Assembly (NCBI GenBank): GCA_041394185.1
Contig: JAWKIQ010000002.1
Location: forward strand, 62,001 to 126,000
Reading direction: 5' to 3'
Length of the DNA stretch: 64,000 nucleotides
From: Acidimicrobiales bacterium
GTDB taxonomy: Bacteria > Actinomycetota > Acidimicrobiia > Acidimicrobiales > Poriferisodalaceae
The position numbers and the translations under genes are program-made. The notes beneath the pieces are model-generated. The model was not told where the DNA came from. It ran no database searches and worked only from the letters and a program-made list of their open reading frames with translations. This document shows, in pieces, positions 26,890-35,258 of the stretch; the stretch's first letter is position 1; the number at the start of each line of letters is the position of its first letter.

Positions 26890-29714
26890 GGGACTGGGTC
26901 GGGCTCCTCGGGCTCGCTCTCGCCGGCGACTTCGGTGTCAGCGGCGACTTCGGCAACCTCGATCTCGTCGGCCTCGATCTCGTCGGTCTCTACCTCTTCG
27001 GCCCCGTCCGCGCCGGCGCCGTCGCCTTCGTCGGGTTCGCCGCCGTCTACGGGGTGGGTCGCAAGCTCCCAGAAGGCCGGTCCCCTGCTGTCGACGAGCC
27101 GGCCATCGGGGTCGCGGCGAAGTCGGAACGGATCAAACCGAGCCAGGCCGAACAACAAGGCGATGCCGGCCAGCGTCAACGCATAGCCGCCGTACTCGAC
27201 CGGGGTGTCGCCGTACTCGAGCACCACGCTGTTGGACGTCGGCACGACCACCATGTGGTTGGGGGTGGCCCGATAGATACCTTCAGCGCCCGAGACGCTC
27301 CAGTTCGGGAAGTAGGACACCTTCACCAAGACCGGCACGCCGGTGCGGTCGACCTCGAACGAAACCCGGTCGTCGTCGATCACGACATTGGAAACGGTGG
27401 CGGGCTCGAGCTCATGCAGCGGTGCCGGCGCAGCGTAGGCGGGTTGCCTGGGGGTGCCGTCGGGCTGGGCGGGCACCTCGGCGACGAGGTCCACCCGCGC
27501 CCATTGATCTGGGCCCTCGTCGACCAGCACGACCTGACGGGCTTGCGGGTCGTTGAACCAAGCGACCGCCGGATCGGTCCACTCACGGCCACTGTGTCCC
27601 ATGTCTTCCACTACGACGGGCTCATAGCTCAACGGTTCGACGATGGAGGTCTCGGCGAGTTCGAAGATCGACCAGCCGTCGCTTTGGGCGACCAACTCGA
27701 GTTCGCCGGGGCGGGCGAAGGCCGCGCTGAGCGCCGTGTCGCTGAACGCCATGTAGTACTTGACGCCCATCAGCTTCATGTGGGCGATGCCCTCGTCGAT
27801 GTCGAACCCCGAGTACGGGATGTCGCGCATGGGCCTGGAAGGATCCTGTGACAGCTCCGACTGCATCAGGAAGTGGTGCGGTACCGACGCTGTCGATTCG
27901 AAGTACAGGCCCTCCATCGAGGCGATGCACCCGTCGGTCCAGTGTGGCAACAACATGGGTGCCATGGGCGTGCCATAACGATCGAGGTGCTCGCGGCCGA
28001 ACTCCCACATGGCCCGGCCGCAACCGTGCTCGGGATCGTCGCCCAGCCGATCCATCGTGGTCATCAGGTTGTAGTACTCGGGATAGGCGTCCTTGCGTTC
28101 GTATCCCGAGAAGTTCCAGTTGGCCCATCCCGAGACGAAGTTGCGGTCGTCGGCCGACACCCTCAACGGACCCCACGCATAGCCGCCATCGGCGGTAGTG
28201 CTGCCACCGGGCAGCAGGCCGAGGTGGAGGCTCGTGTAGCCATAACCGAACAGGAACACAAACGCCGGGAACGCCAGGCGCAGAGCCCTGAACGCATCGG
28301 ATCCGTAGGGATGACCGCTGGCCTGCCAACGTCGTTTGAGTTCGCCACCGACCGCTCGGGCAACGAACCAGGCTCCGAGCCCCGCCATGACGTAGAGCGC
28401 CAGATACCAGAATCCGAGGAAGCGAGCGTTCCACAGCCTGTTCTGGGGCCAGTGAACGAAGGCAAACCCAGCCATGGCGCCGATGCCCAGCCAGGTGAGG
28501 GCCATGCGGTCCCACAAGACCACTCCCAGGACGACGCCCACCGCGGCCATCCCCAAAAGCCAGGTCGTTTCGAGATGGGTGCCGGAAAGCAGCTCGGGCT
28601 GGAAGAGGTTGTTGCGGACGTCGTAGAGCTTTTCCCAGCCCATGTCGTTCAGGTAGTGCCGCCGCAAGAGGAAGGGCACCAACCAGAACGAAGCCAGCAT
28701 GATGCCGGCCGTTCCGGCCGTCAGGGCCCACCATGCACGACGCAGGTCGACGATCATCAGCAGCAGGGCCAGCGAGGCCACAGCAACCAGGCGGGGCAGC
28801 GCGGCGTCTGTCAGCCGAAACACGGCGGCCAGCATCATCACGCCTGCGACCGTCACCAGGATGGTTTGCCCGACGCCCAGCAGCCTCGGCAGCCGGTGGT
28901 AGGCGCGGCCCAGAACGATCACTACAGCTGCACCCACGGCGAACGCCAGCGGGATCAGATGCGAGGTCGCCGTCGCCGCCAGGAAGACCGCAGCCCACAC
29001 CCGGTGAGTGCCCTCGTCGACGCCCCTGATGAAGAAGCCCAGGAACAACAGAGCGAACGACAGGCTCAAGGAGAACGCGAACTCGCCTGCGAGGGTCGAC
29101 GCGATGTTGCCGCCATAGATGGTGAAGTTGAAGTCGAATACGAACAGCAGGCCGGCCACCGAGAAGATCGCGGGCACCGGGAAGGGCATGCGAGCCAGGC
29201 GACCGAAGGCATAGGCCGACGCCGGAATGGTCACTACACCCGCGACCGCAACGAGCTTGAAGGCAACGCCATAGGGCAACACGACGTCGAGCAGGACGAT
29301 GAGGAGGTAAGGCAGCACCATGTAGAAGTGCATGGCGGGGAACCCGCCGTACCAGTCCATGGTCCAGCCGCGGAAGCTGAAGCCCGACAGCAGGTTGTCG
29401 CGCAGGTAGGCGGGGCCCCACACGTGAGCACCCATGTCGCCGCCCGCCGGGGTGGTGTCGGCCAGGATCTTGCTGGGGTGGAGTCGCAGGAAAACCAAGC
29501 CCACGCTCAGGACCACGACGGCGAATGTCACCCACGACTCGGGCGTCGCCGAACGTGCCCTGGAGTACAGGGCGCCGAACCTCTCGGCAGCGCTCGCGCG
29601 CTGTCGGGGTTCGTGTCCTTGTGAGTCCGACTGTGTCTCGACCGATTCCGCCTGGGGTTCTTCGACCACCTGTGTCAAGTCGCCCGCTGGCAGAGATTCC
29701 GAAGGAGTCTGCAT
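26886..29714 (-). CDS. Large multi-pass membrane protein, GT-C/PTPS-related type
   Basis: A 942-residue integral membrane protein. A charged cytoplasmic N-terminus (about 1-60) leads into a first helix (about 61-78) and then an outer loop with ADTTPAGGDMGAHVWGP, whose Asp (93) sits where GT-C enzymes carry a catalytic acid. About 12 further hydrophobic segments extend to about residue 500. An extracytoplasmic domain (about 510-810), a last helix near 825-840, and a very acidic Glu/Asp-rich C-tail follow. It resembles actinobacterial proteins annotated as 6-pyruvoyl-tetrahydropterin-synthase-related; these are probably polyprenyl-phosphate-sugar-dependent glycosyltransferases. It is coupled to the GtrA-GT2 gene by a 4-bp overlap, suggesting donor synthesis and use. 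Confidence 0.7.
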   Translation of the reverse strand: MQTPSESLPAGDLTQVVEEPQAESVETQSDSQGHEPRQRASAAERFGALYSRARSATPESWVTFAVVVLSVGLVFLRLHPSKILADTTPAGGDMGAHVWGPAYLRDNLLSGFSFRGWTMDWYGGFPAMHFYMVLPYLLIVLLDVVLPYGVAFKLVAVAGVVTIPASAYAFGRLARMPFPVPAIFSVAGLLFVFDFNFTIYGGNIASTLAGEFAFSLSLSFALLFLGFFIRGVDEGTHRVWAAVFLAATATSHLIPLAFAVGAAVVIVLGRAYHRLPRLLGVGQTILVTVAGVMMLAAVFRLTDAALPRLVAVASLALLLMIVDLRRAWWALTAGTAGIMLASFWLVPFLLRRHYLNDMGWEKLYDVRNNLFQPELLSGTHLETTWLLGMAAVGVVLGVVLWDRMALTWLGIGAMAGFAFVHWPQNRLWNARFLGFWYLALYVMAGLGAWFVARAVGGELKRRWQASGHPYGSDAFRALRLAFPAFVFLFGYGYTSLHLGLLPGGSTTADGGYAWGPLRVSADDRNFVSGWANWNFSGYERKDAYPEYYNLMTTMDRLGDDPEHGCGRAMWEFGREHLDRYGTPMAPMLLPHWTDGCIASMEGLYFESTASVPHHFLMQSELSQDPSRPMRDIPYSGFDIDEGIAHMKLMGVKYYMAFSDTALSAAFARPGELELVAQSDGWSIFELAETSIVEPLSYEPVVVEDMGHSGREWTDPAVAWFNDPQARQVVLVDEGPDQWARVDLVAEVPAQPDGTPRQPAYAAPAPLHELEPATVSNVVIDDDRVSFEVDRTGVPVLVKVSYFPNWSVSGAEGIYRATPNHMVVVPTSNSVVLEYGDTPVEYGGYALTLAGIALLFGLARFDPFRLRRDPDGRLVDSRGPAFWELATHPVDGGEPDEGDGAGADGAEEVETDEIEADEIEVAEVAADTEVAGESEPEEPDPVP

Positions 29715-29798
29715 GAACGCACCATGATCGCAGGTGCGGACCGCTCTGGTGCGGCAGGTCGGGTGATGGCCAAAACCGCGCCGCTCACCGTGGTGGGA

Positions 29799-29975
29799 CT
29801 ACCGCCGGCCGGTGGTGGCGATCTGCTCCAGGGCGCCCTCGAGATCGGTCGGTTCGGAGTCGACGAACCACTCGCGACGATCACATCGCGAACAGCTGCG
29901 CATGGTCACCGGTGCCGTCGGCGTGGAGAGCTCGATCTCGATCATCGTTCGTCCGCAGTGCGAGCATGCCGCCAT
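29799..29975 (-). CDS. Zinc-ribbon mini-protein
   Basis: A 58-residue protein with two CxxC knuckles (Cys4/Cys7 and Cys28/Cys31), a classic zinc-ribbon spacing. A short acidic C-terminal helix (EPTDLEGALEQIA) follows. The ATG at 29975 has a GAAGGGA site 6 nt upstream. An upstream extension to 30032 is possible but lacks a ribosome site and conserved features. Function unknown; it could bind nucleic acid or a partner protein. It is the first gene of a run with the large glycosyltransferase, 84 bp downstream. Confidence 0.6.
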   Translation of the reverse strand: MAACSHCGRTMIEIELSTPTAPVTMRSCSRCDRREWFVDSEPTDLEGALEQIATTGRR

Positions 29976-30127
29976 GTGGCTATCCCTTCGACATCGACCA
30001 CCTCGTGTGGTGCGCTGTCTATCCATCGCCACTCTCCGTAGCGATTTGAGGGAACGGGTCGAGATTTCCCACCCAGAGTGATGTGCGGGTCAGCCATAAC
30101 ACTCAAAGTGACGGCTGGCCCTTCGGG

Positions 30128-30838
30128 TCAGGTGGTTGCCAACACCAACAGGCTCGCCATGTTGAACCCCATGTGCACCGTGACCGCCAACGACATGCGA
30201 TCCGTGCGACGCAAGATGGCGCCCGCGGCCGACCCGAAGATGAACAAGCCCAACAGCTCGAAGACCTGGAAGTGGGTGAAGGCGAACAACAGCGCCGCCA
30301 CCACAACGCCGACCCACGGACGCAGGAGCCGTTCGAGAGCCCCTTGCAGTACACCGCGGAAGAACAACTCCTCGACTATGGGGGCAAACACGCCGGCCAT
30401 CAAGAACAACAAGGCGATGTCGCCTCCGTCGAAGCGATCGGCCAGCTCTCGCGCTGCGCTCGTGTCGCGGTCGAACAGCTCGGAGAGCGGCAGGTACACG
30501 ATGCCCACGACCAGCTGCAGGGCCGCGCCGATCGCCAGGCCGACCGGCAGATCAGACCACTTGTGTTGCCCCAGCCGCAACAGCTCGTACCCCGAGCCCG
30601 ACCACCTTGCCAGCAAGATGGCTCCGCCGCCGATGACCAGCTGGAATGGCAAGGTGACCACGAACAGGTCTCGGCCCGAGAACGAGTCGAAGCTGCGGCC
30701 GTCGGCCACAGCGGCCGCAGCCACAGCACCCACGACCTGTGAGGCGAACCATACGGCGAATGCGAGGCCGATCAGCCCCCACCAATGAGATCGACCAGCT
30801 GGTGAGGGCGCGCCTGGATTGGGTTGGGGTGCGTGCAC
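30128..30838 (-). CDS. CPBP-family intramembrane metalloprotease
   Basis: A 236-residue protein with about six membrane segments. The family motifs are in place: Glu156-Glu157-xxx-Arg161 (EELFFRG), FTHFQ with His189, and a final VHMGFN with His222 and Asn226. These groups form the intramembrane zinc site of CPBP/Rce1-type proteases. Targets are unknown. The GTG start at 30838 lies 4 nt after the DUF3499 stop, so the two genes are probably cotranslated. Confidence 0.88.
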   Translation of the reverse strand: MHAPQPNPGAPSPAGRSHWWGLIGLAFAVWFASQVVGAVAAAAVADGRSFDSFSGRDLFVVTLPFQLVIGGGAILLARWSGSGYELLRLGQHKWSDLPVGLAIGAALQLVVGIVYLPLSELFDRDTSAARELADRFDGGDIALLFLMAGVFAPIVEELFFRGVLQGALERLLRPWVGVVVAALLFAFTHFQVFELLGLFIFGSAAGAILRRTDRMSLAVTVHMGFNMASLLVLATT

Positions 30839-30842
30839 CCGC

Positions 30843-31127
30843 TCAGCGTACGAAAGACTCGACCGTTTCGCCGCCGACCAGGTCGATACGAGCTGGCGGG
30901 CCGATCACCCGCCGGTCTTCCATCGTCCATCCGTTCGGTGGCCGGAAGCGCTCGGCGTGGGCCGCACACAACTCGAGGTGGTTCGGATCGTGGACCTCGC
31001 GGGTCCAGTCGAGCACCACGTGGCCCGATGCGTAGTCGAACAGCAGCACGGCCTCGGCTTGGGCTCCGCACAGAGGCCGCGAACACAACCTCTCGGAAAC
31101 CGGCACGACGTTGGTGACGAACCCCAT
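30843..31127 (-). CDS. DUF3499 family protein
   Basis: A 94-residue protein matching the actinobacteria-specific DUF3499: CSRPLCGAQAEAVLLFDYASGHVVLDW, then HLELCAAHAERFRPPNGW. Three cysteines and two histidines (Cys15, Cys20, and the LCAAHAERF cluster) could bind a metal. In other actinobacteria it lies close to phosphomannomutase and a metallopeptidase gene, and here it heads the run ending at manB and ahcY. Function unknown. It is divergent from ftsH across about 63 bp. Confidence 0.8.
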   Translation of the reverse strand: MGFVTNVVPVSERLCSRPLCGAQAEAVLLFDYASGHVVLDWTREVHDPNHLELCAAHAERFRPPNGWTMEDRRVIGPPARIDLVGGETVESFVR

Positions 31128-31190
31128 GTGGGGCCAAGGTACCGCGCCCGCGCCCGCCCGAGTGGACACTTTCACCCCTACCATGTAGTG

Positions 31191-33080
31191 ATGGCCCGAC
31201 AGTCCCCTCCACCAACCGATCAGGACGGCGGGGCGCCGCGCACCAACAAGGGCGACGGCGGCTTCCCACGCTGGTCTCTCTGGATTCTGATCGGCATCGT
31301 CGTGGCGACCTTTCTCGTGCCGCAGATGTTCGAAGCCGACAACGCCGAGCAGGTCACCTTCAGCCAGTACGAAGAGCAGGTTCGCAATGGCGAGGTCAAG
31401 TCTGTCGTAATCAACAACGACACCGGCGACATCGTCGCGACCCTCGACGACTCCGACACCAAGATCCGCACTAAGGGCCCCCGCGACCCGATCGAGAGCC
31501 ACATCGAACTCCTCGAGGAGCGCAACGTCGGGGTCGAGTTCGAGAACCAGACCACCAACTTCTTCATCCAGCTGATTCCTCTGCTGCTGCCCATCGGCCT
31601 GCTCATCGGCTTCTTTTGGTGGATGCAGCGCCGGGCCCAGGGCCAGATGTCGGGCATCATGTCTATCGGGCGCAGCAAGGCCAAGACCTACACGACCGAG
31701 CGCCCAGGCACGACGTTTGCCGACATCGCCGGATACGAGGGTGTCAAGCAGGAGATCACCGAGGTGGTCGACTTCTTGAAGAAGCCCGATCAGTTCGCGG
31801 CCATCGGTGCCCGCATCCCCAAGGGCGTGCTGTTGGTGGGCCCCCCAGGAACAGGCAAGACGCTCATCGCCCGCGCTGTCGCTGGTGAAGCCGGCGTGCC
31901 CTTCCTGTCGGTGACCGGCTCGGACTTCATGGAGATGTTCGTCGGCGTCGGCGCCAGCCGTGTCCGCGACCTGTTCCAGAGCGCCCGCAGGCTTGGCCGA
32001 GCCATCATCTTCGTCGACGAGATCGACTCGATCGGGCGCAAGCGAGGTGCGGGCCTGGGCGGCGGCCACGACGAACGCGAGCAGACCCTCAACCAGATGC
32101 TCGCCGAAATGGACGGCTTCGAGGCCACAGAAGGCATCGTCATGATGGCCGCCACGAACCGACCCGACATTCTCGACCCGGCCCTCCTGCGGCCCGGCCG
32201 CTTCGACCGCCAGGTAGTGGTGCCCCTGCCAGAGTCCGAGGAGCGACTCGCGATCTTGAAGGTGCACTGCCTCGACAAGCGCATGGGTGGCGACGTCGAC
32301 CTCAAGACCATGGCCAAGGGAACCCCGGGCATGAGCGGTGCCGATCTGGCCAACCTGGTGAACGAGGCGGCGCTGCACGCTGTGCGCCGAGGATCAGATC
32401 GCATCGAGGCGATCGACTTCGAGAACGCCCGAGACCGCGTGCTGATGGGTCAGCGCCGCGAGTCGGTCGCCATGACCGACCACGAGAAGGAGATGACCGC
32501 CTATCACGAAGGCGGACATGCACTGCTGGCCACCGTGTTGCCCAACGCCGACCCGGTGCACAAGGTCACGATCCTGCCCACCGGGCAGGCACTGGGTGTC
32601 ACCCAGCAGCTTCCGCAGGAACGCCACAGCTACGACCAGAAGTACATCGAAGACCGGCTTGCGGTGCTGATGGGCGGTCGCATGGCCGAAGATCTCATCT
32701 ACGGCGTCACCTCGACGGGCGCGGCCAACGACTTGATGGTCGCCACCGAGTTCGCCCGCAAGATGGTGCGCGAGTGGGGCATGAGCGACCGTATCGGCCC
32801 CATGGCTTGGGGCTCGAACAACCAGGTGTTCCTGGGCGAGGACCTCATGCACACCCGCGACTACAGCGACGAGACCGCCAGGGTCATCGACGAAGAGGTC
32901 GAACGCATACTGCGCACGGAGCAGGAGCGCGCCAGGCGTGTGCTCACCGAGCACCGGCCTGCGCTGGACGAGATCGCTCAGGCATTGCTGGAACGCGAGA
33001 CCATCACTGGCGCCGAGGTTCAGGCCATCGCCTTGGCCAACAACCCGCCAGCACCCGTCGCCGACGTACCCCAGCCCTGA
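31191..33080 (+). CDS. ftsH: ATP-dependent zinc metalloprotease FtsH
   Basis: A 629-residue AAA+ membrane protease. The N-terminus has a first helix (about 27-44), an outer FtsH-ext domain, and a second helix (about 124-143). Walker A is GPPGTGKT (about 217), with IIFVDEIDSIGR as Walker B and the second region of homology in TNRPDILDPALLRPGRFDR. The zinc motif is HEGGH (about 439) with the third ligand downstream in AANDLMVAT. It degrades misfolded membrane proteins and regulators. The ATG at 31191 gives the standard start. The C-terminal tail is short and Pro-rich. Confidence 0.97.
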   Translation: MARQSPPPTDQDGGAPRTNKGDGGFPRWSLWILIGIVVATFLVPQMFEADNAEQVTFSQYEEQVRNGEVKSVVINNDTGDIVATLDDSDTKIRTKGPRDPIESHIELLEERNVGVEFENQTTNFFIQLIPLLLPIGLLIGFFWWMQRRAQGQMSGIMSIGRSKAKTYTTERPGTTFADIAGYEGVKQEITEVVDFLKKPDQFAAIGARIPKGVLLVGPPGTGKTLIARAVAGEAGVPFLSVTGSDFMEMFVGVGASRVRDLFQSARRLGRAIIFVDEIDSIGRKRGAGLGGGHDEREQTLNQMLAEMDGFEATEGIVMMAATNRPDILDPALLRPGRFDRQVVVPLPESEERLAILKVHCLDKRMGGDVDLKTMAKGTPGMSGADLANLVNEAALHAVRRGSDRIEAIDFENARDRVLMGQRRESVAMTDHEKEMTAYHEGGHALLATVLPNADPVHKVTILPTGQALGVTQQLPQERHSYDQKYIEDRLAVLMGGRMAEDLIYGVTSTGAANDLMVATEFARKMVREWGMSDRIGPMAWGSNNQVFLGEDLMHTRDYSDETARVIDEEVERILRTEQERARRVLTEHRPALDEIAQALLERETITGAEVQAIALANNPPAPVADVPQP

Positions 33081-33098
33081 GCCCCACTGGCGACGACG

Positions 33099-33536
33099 TC
33101 AGGCGCTCTCGTCGGCGAGGCGGTTCCTGAACGCCTGCATCGCCTCGACCAGTTCTGCCTCGACGATGGTGCCCAGGAATGCTGCGCCCACAGCTCCGTC
33201 TGGCCCTGCGATAACCGTTGCCGGTACCGACTCGATTTCGTAGCGGGCGTGCAACTTCTTGTCGGCCTGCCACGACACGTTCTGGAACGCCACGTCGGGG
33301 GCTTCGATCGCCTTCACCGTCTCGGAAACCAACGCACATGCGTCGCAGGTGTCGGACGAGAACATCACCACGACGAATGTGGTTCCGGGAGCAGCGAAGT
33401 CTTCGCGGTCGAGCTGCTGAGGCAATGACCGCACCGGCGTGGCCTGGGTAGGAGGATCGGTGCGGCGTCGCTGGGCCACAAAGGCCACGACGAGGGCCAC
33501 CGCGATGATGGCTGCGGCGATGATTACGCGTTCCAT
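33099..33536 (-). CDS. Membrane-anchored thioredoxin-like protein
   Basis: A 145-residue protein with an N-terminal signal anchor (about 4-21) and a thioredoxin fold. The active-site motif is TCDAC (Cys64, Cys67), preceded by FVVVMFSSD, and the cis-proline is in ESVPATVI. It faces outside the membrane if the anchor has the usual orientation (RRR follows the helix, so the opposite topology cannot be excluded). It may reduce or exchange disulfides. It lies behind the DUF5719 gene (22-bp gap) and converges with ftsH. Confidence 0.82.
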   Translation of the reverse strand: MERVIIAAAIIAVALVVAFVAQRRRTDPPTQATPVRSLPQQLDREDFAAPGTTFVVVMFSSDTCDACALVSETVKAIEAPDVAFQNVSWQADKKLHARYEIESVPATVIAGPDGAVGAAFLGTIVEAELVEAMQAFRNRLADESA

Positions 33537-33557
33537 TAGGACAAGCCTGCTGGGTTG

Positions 33558-35258
33558 TCAGTCGAGTGGCAACGCCGGGACCAACGAAACACCCTCGCCA
33601 TCGACCCGCTCACTGGAGATCAGCACCGCAACGGGGCCCGAGGCGTCGAGCAACAAGACGTTGCCGGCCAACGGCACCAGCCTGCGAACCGACACCCCAG
33701 GTTCGATCGAAAGGGTCTCGACGGCGGTCCCGTCGAGGCGCCCGACGATGACATCGACGGGTTCGGCCGAACTGTTGTGGATGAGGGCGGTGGAGACCAC
33801 GTCGGAGTCCGATGTTCCGACCACCAGCCACGAGGTGGCGAAGCGAGAGATCAGGGGTGACACCGCAAAACCCGACTTCGCACGAAAGTCGCGAGCTATC
33901 GCCGGGGGTTCGATCGGCTCGGGAACCGTCGTCGTTGTCGTGGTGGTGGTCGTCGTGGTCGTGGTGGTCGTGGTCGTTTCGGTCGGCTCGGTGGTGGTGG
34001 TGCCCGACGCCTCGCCTTCGGCGGCCTCGGAGGCATCGGTCGTCGGCGCCTCGGTGGTCGTGGTCGGTGCCTCGGTGGTTGTAGTGGTCGTGGTGGTCGT
34101 GGTGGTCGTGGGCGGTGCCGGAACGACCAGTTCCTCGACGACCATCTCGACCTCGACGGCCAAGCTCACCGAGTTGGCCGACTGCACGACCACACTGAGC
34201 TCGACGTCTGGATCGACCTCGAGCTTCAGTCCCTCCGATGGCTCACCCGTGGCGACCACAGGAACCACCAGCGTGTCGTGGGCCGGCACGGTCAGAGCGA
34301 TCGGGTCACCACCGGCGAAGGCCAAAGCCGCAAAGGCCGCAACGTCGATCTCGGCTTCGATCGGGTTCGGGTTGTGGATATGCAGAAGGGCTGTGGTGCC
34401 GTCGTCGACCACGAGCCCGGGCTGAATCCAGGTGGTGGCGGGCGAAGATATTCCGAGCCCGGCCGAAAAGCCTCGCCGGCCCTCGCTGCCGTCGTAATAC
34501 TGCAGGCGGTCGGCCACCACTCCCCCGCCGCGCGAGGTCATCACGACCGAAACCACGTCTCGGCGACGCACGTACTCGCCGATCGAAACACCCACCGCCT
34601 GCCGGGCCGGAACCACGATCGTCTGAAGCTCAGCCGCCTTGTACTGTCCGGCCTCGACCTCGGTTGCGAAGGTCACGTCCAGCACTACGTCGTCGGGGAA
34701 TGGGTTGAAAACCTGCACCACCTCGGTGGCGTCGCGCTGTGTGTCGCCGGCGGCAAACAGCCACTCGGTCGAGGCTTCTGGAGCACACTGTGCATCGTCG
34801 ATGCCAAGCGCATTGGTCATCTGGCGGGTCACGAAGACCTGGCCGCGCTCGGCTTCGACGATCGCCGAGACTCGGTCGGCGACGAGATCGTCAGCCAACT
34901 CGATGAGCGTCGACGAGCGGGCCGCCAACTGTTGCGTGACGACGACGTCGCGGTCGGTGGCGCTCTGCAGGGTCACCGTGACGGTGGTCGGGGCGGTTTG
35001 CAGGTTGGTCACCCACAGTTCGGCGACCGTCAAGAGCCCGCCATCGGCGGAGCCGGATCGGATCGTGGGGCAATACCAGGTAGAGCTCAAGGCATCGGCC
35101 CCCGCACCAGGCAGCGGGTACCCACCTAGCTCGAGAGTGGTCTCGGCCGCCACTACCTCGGTGATGGGCTGCTCCTCGCCGAACTGGGCGTCTATGACGA
35201 TTGCGGACGCAACGGCGGTGACGATCGCCAGACGCGCCGGCCATCTCCAGGCTCTCAT
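33558..35258 (-). CDS. Secreted DUF5719-type protein with poly-threonine linkers
   Basis: A 566-residue exported protein with a signal-type N-terminus (MRAWRWPARLAIVTAVASAIV). Beta-rich domains of DUF5719 type fill about residues 50-375 (LTVAELWVTNLQTAP, VFNPFPDDVVLDVTF, IQPGLVVDDGTTALLHIHNPN) and a smaller similar domain about 465-566. Between them lie two Thr runs, the longer of about 17 threonines. The family is confined to actinobacteria and its role is unknown; its gene typically follows a GT2 membrane protein, as here with a 4-bp ATGA overlap. A part in cell-surface glycan export or anchoring is inference. Confidence 0.75.
   Translation of the reverse strand: MRAWRWPARLAIVTAVASAIVIDAQFGEEQPITEVVAAETTLELGGYPLPGAGADALSSTWYCPTIRSGSADGGLLTVAELWVTNLQTAPTTVTVTLQSATDRDVVVTQQLAARSSTLIELADDLVADRVSAIVEAERGQVFVTRQMTNALGIDDAQCAPEASTEWLFAAGDTQRDATEVVQVFNPFPDDVVLDVTFATEVEAGQYKAAELQTIVVPARQAVGVSIGEYVRRRDVVSVVMTSRGGGVVADRLQYYDGSEGRRGFSAGLGISSPATTWIQPGLVVDDGTTALLHIHNPNPIEAEIDVAAFAALAFAGGDPIALTVPAHDTLVVPVVATGEPSEGLKLEVDPDVELSVVVQSANSVSLAVEVEMVVEELVVPAPPTTTTTTTTTTTTEAPTTTTEAPTTDASEAAEGEASGTTTTEPTETTTTTTTTTTTTTTTTTVPEPIEPPAIARDFRAKSGFAVSPLISRFATSWLVVGTSDSDVVSTALIHNSSAEPVDVIVGRLDGTAVETLSIEPGVSVRRLVPLAGNVLLLDASGPVAVLISSERVDGEGVSLVPALPLD
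33926..34113 (-). repeat. Low-complexity ACN-repeat tracts encoding poly-Thr
   Basis: Two runs of ACC/ACG codons (about 33926-33982 and 34051-34113) within the DUF5719 gene, separated by about 70 bp of Ala/Glu/Ser-rich coding sequence. On the plus strand they read as GTGGTC-type microsatellites. All copies keep the reading frame. Confidence 0.85.

Noticed and set aside
30115..30130. Small hairpin (GGCCC-TTC-GGGTC) at the CPBP stop
   Set aside because: Only five pairs including a G-U, and it overlaps the stop codon; too weak to call a terminator.
30843..32378. Long minus-strand open frame opposite ftsH
   Set aside because: Most of it is the antisense of ftsH; only its last 285 bp (30843-31127) is a real gene, DUF3499.
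33439..34425. Long plus-strand open frame rich in Val across the DUF5719 gene
   Set aside because: It is the antisense of poly-Thr codons (GTGGTC); the minus-strand protein has a signal peptide and family match, and the plus frame has none.
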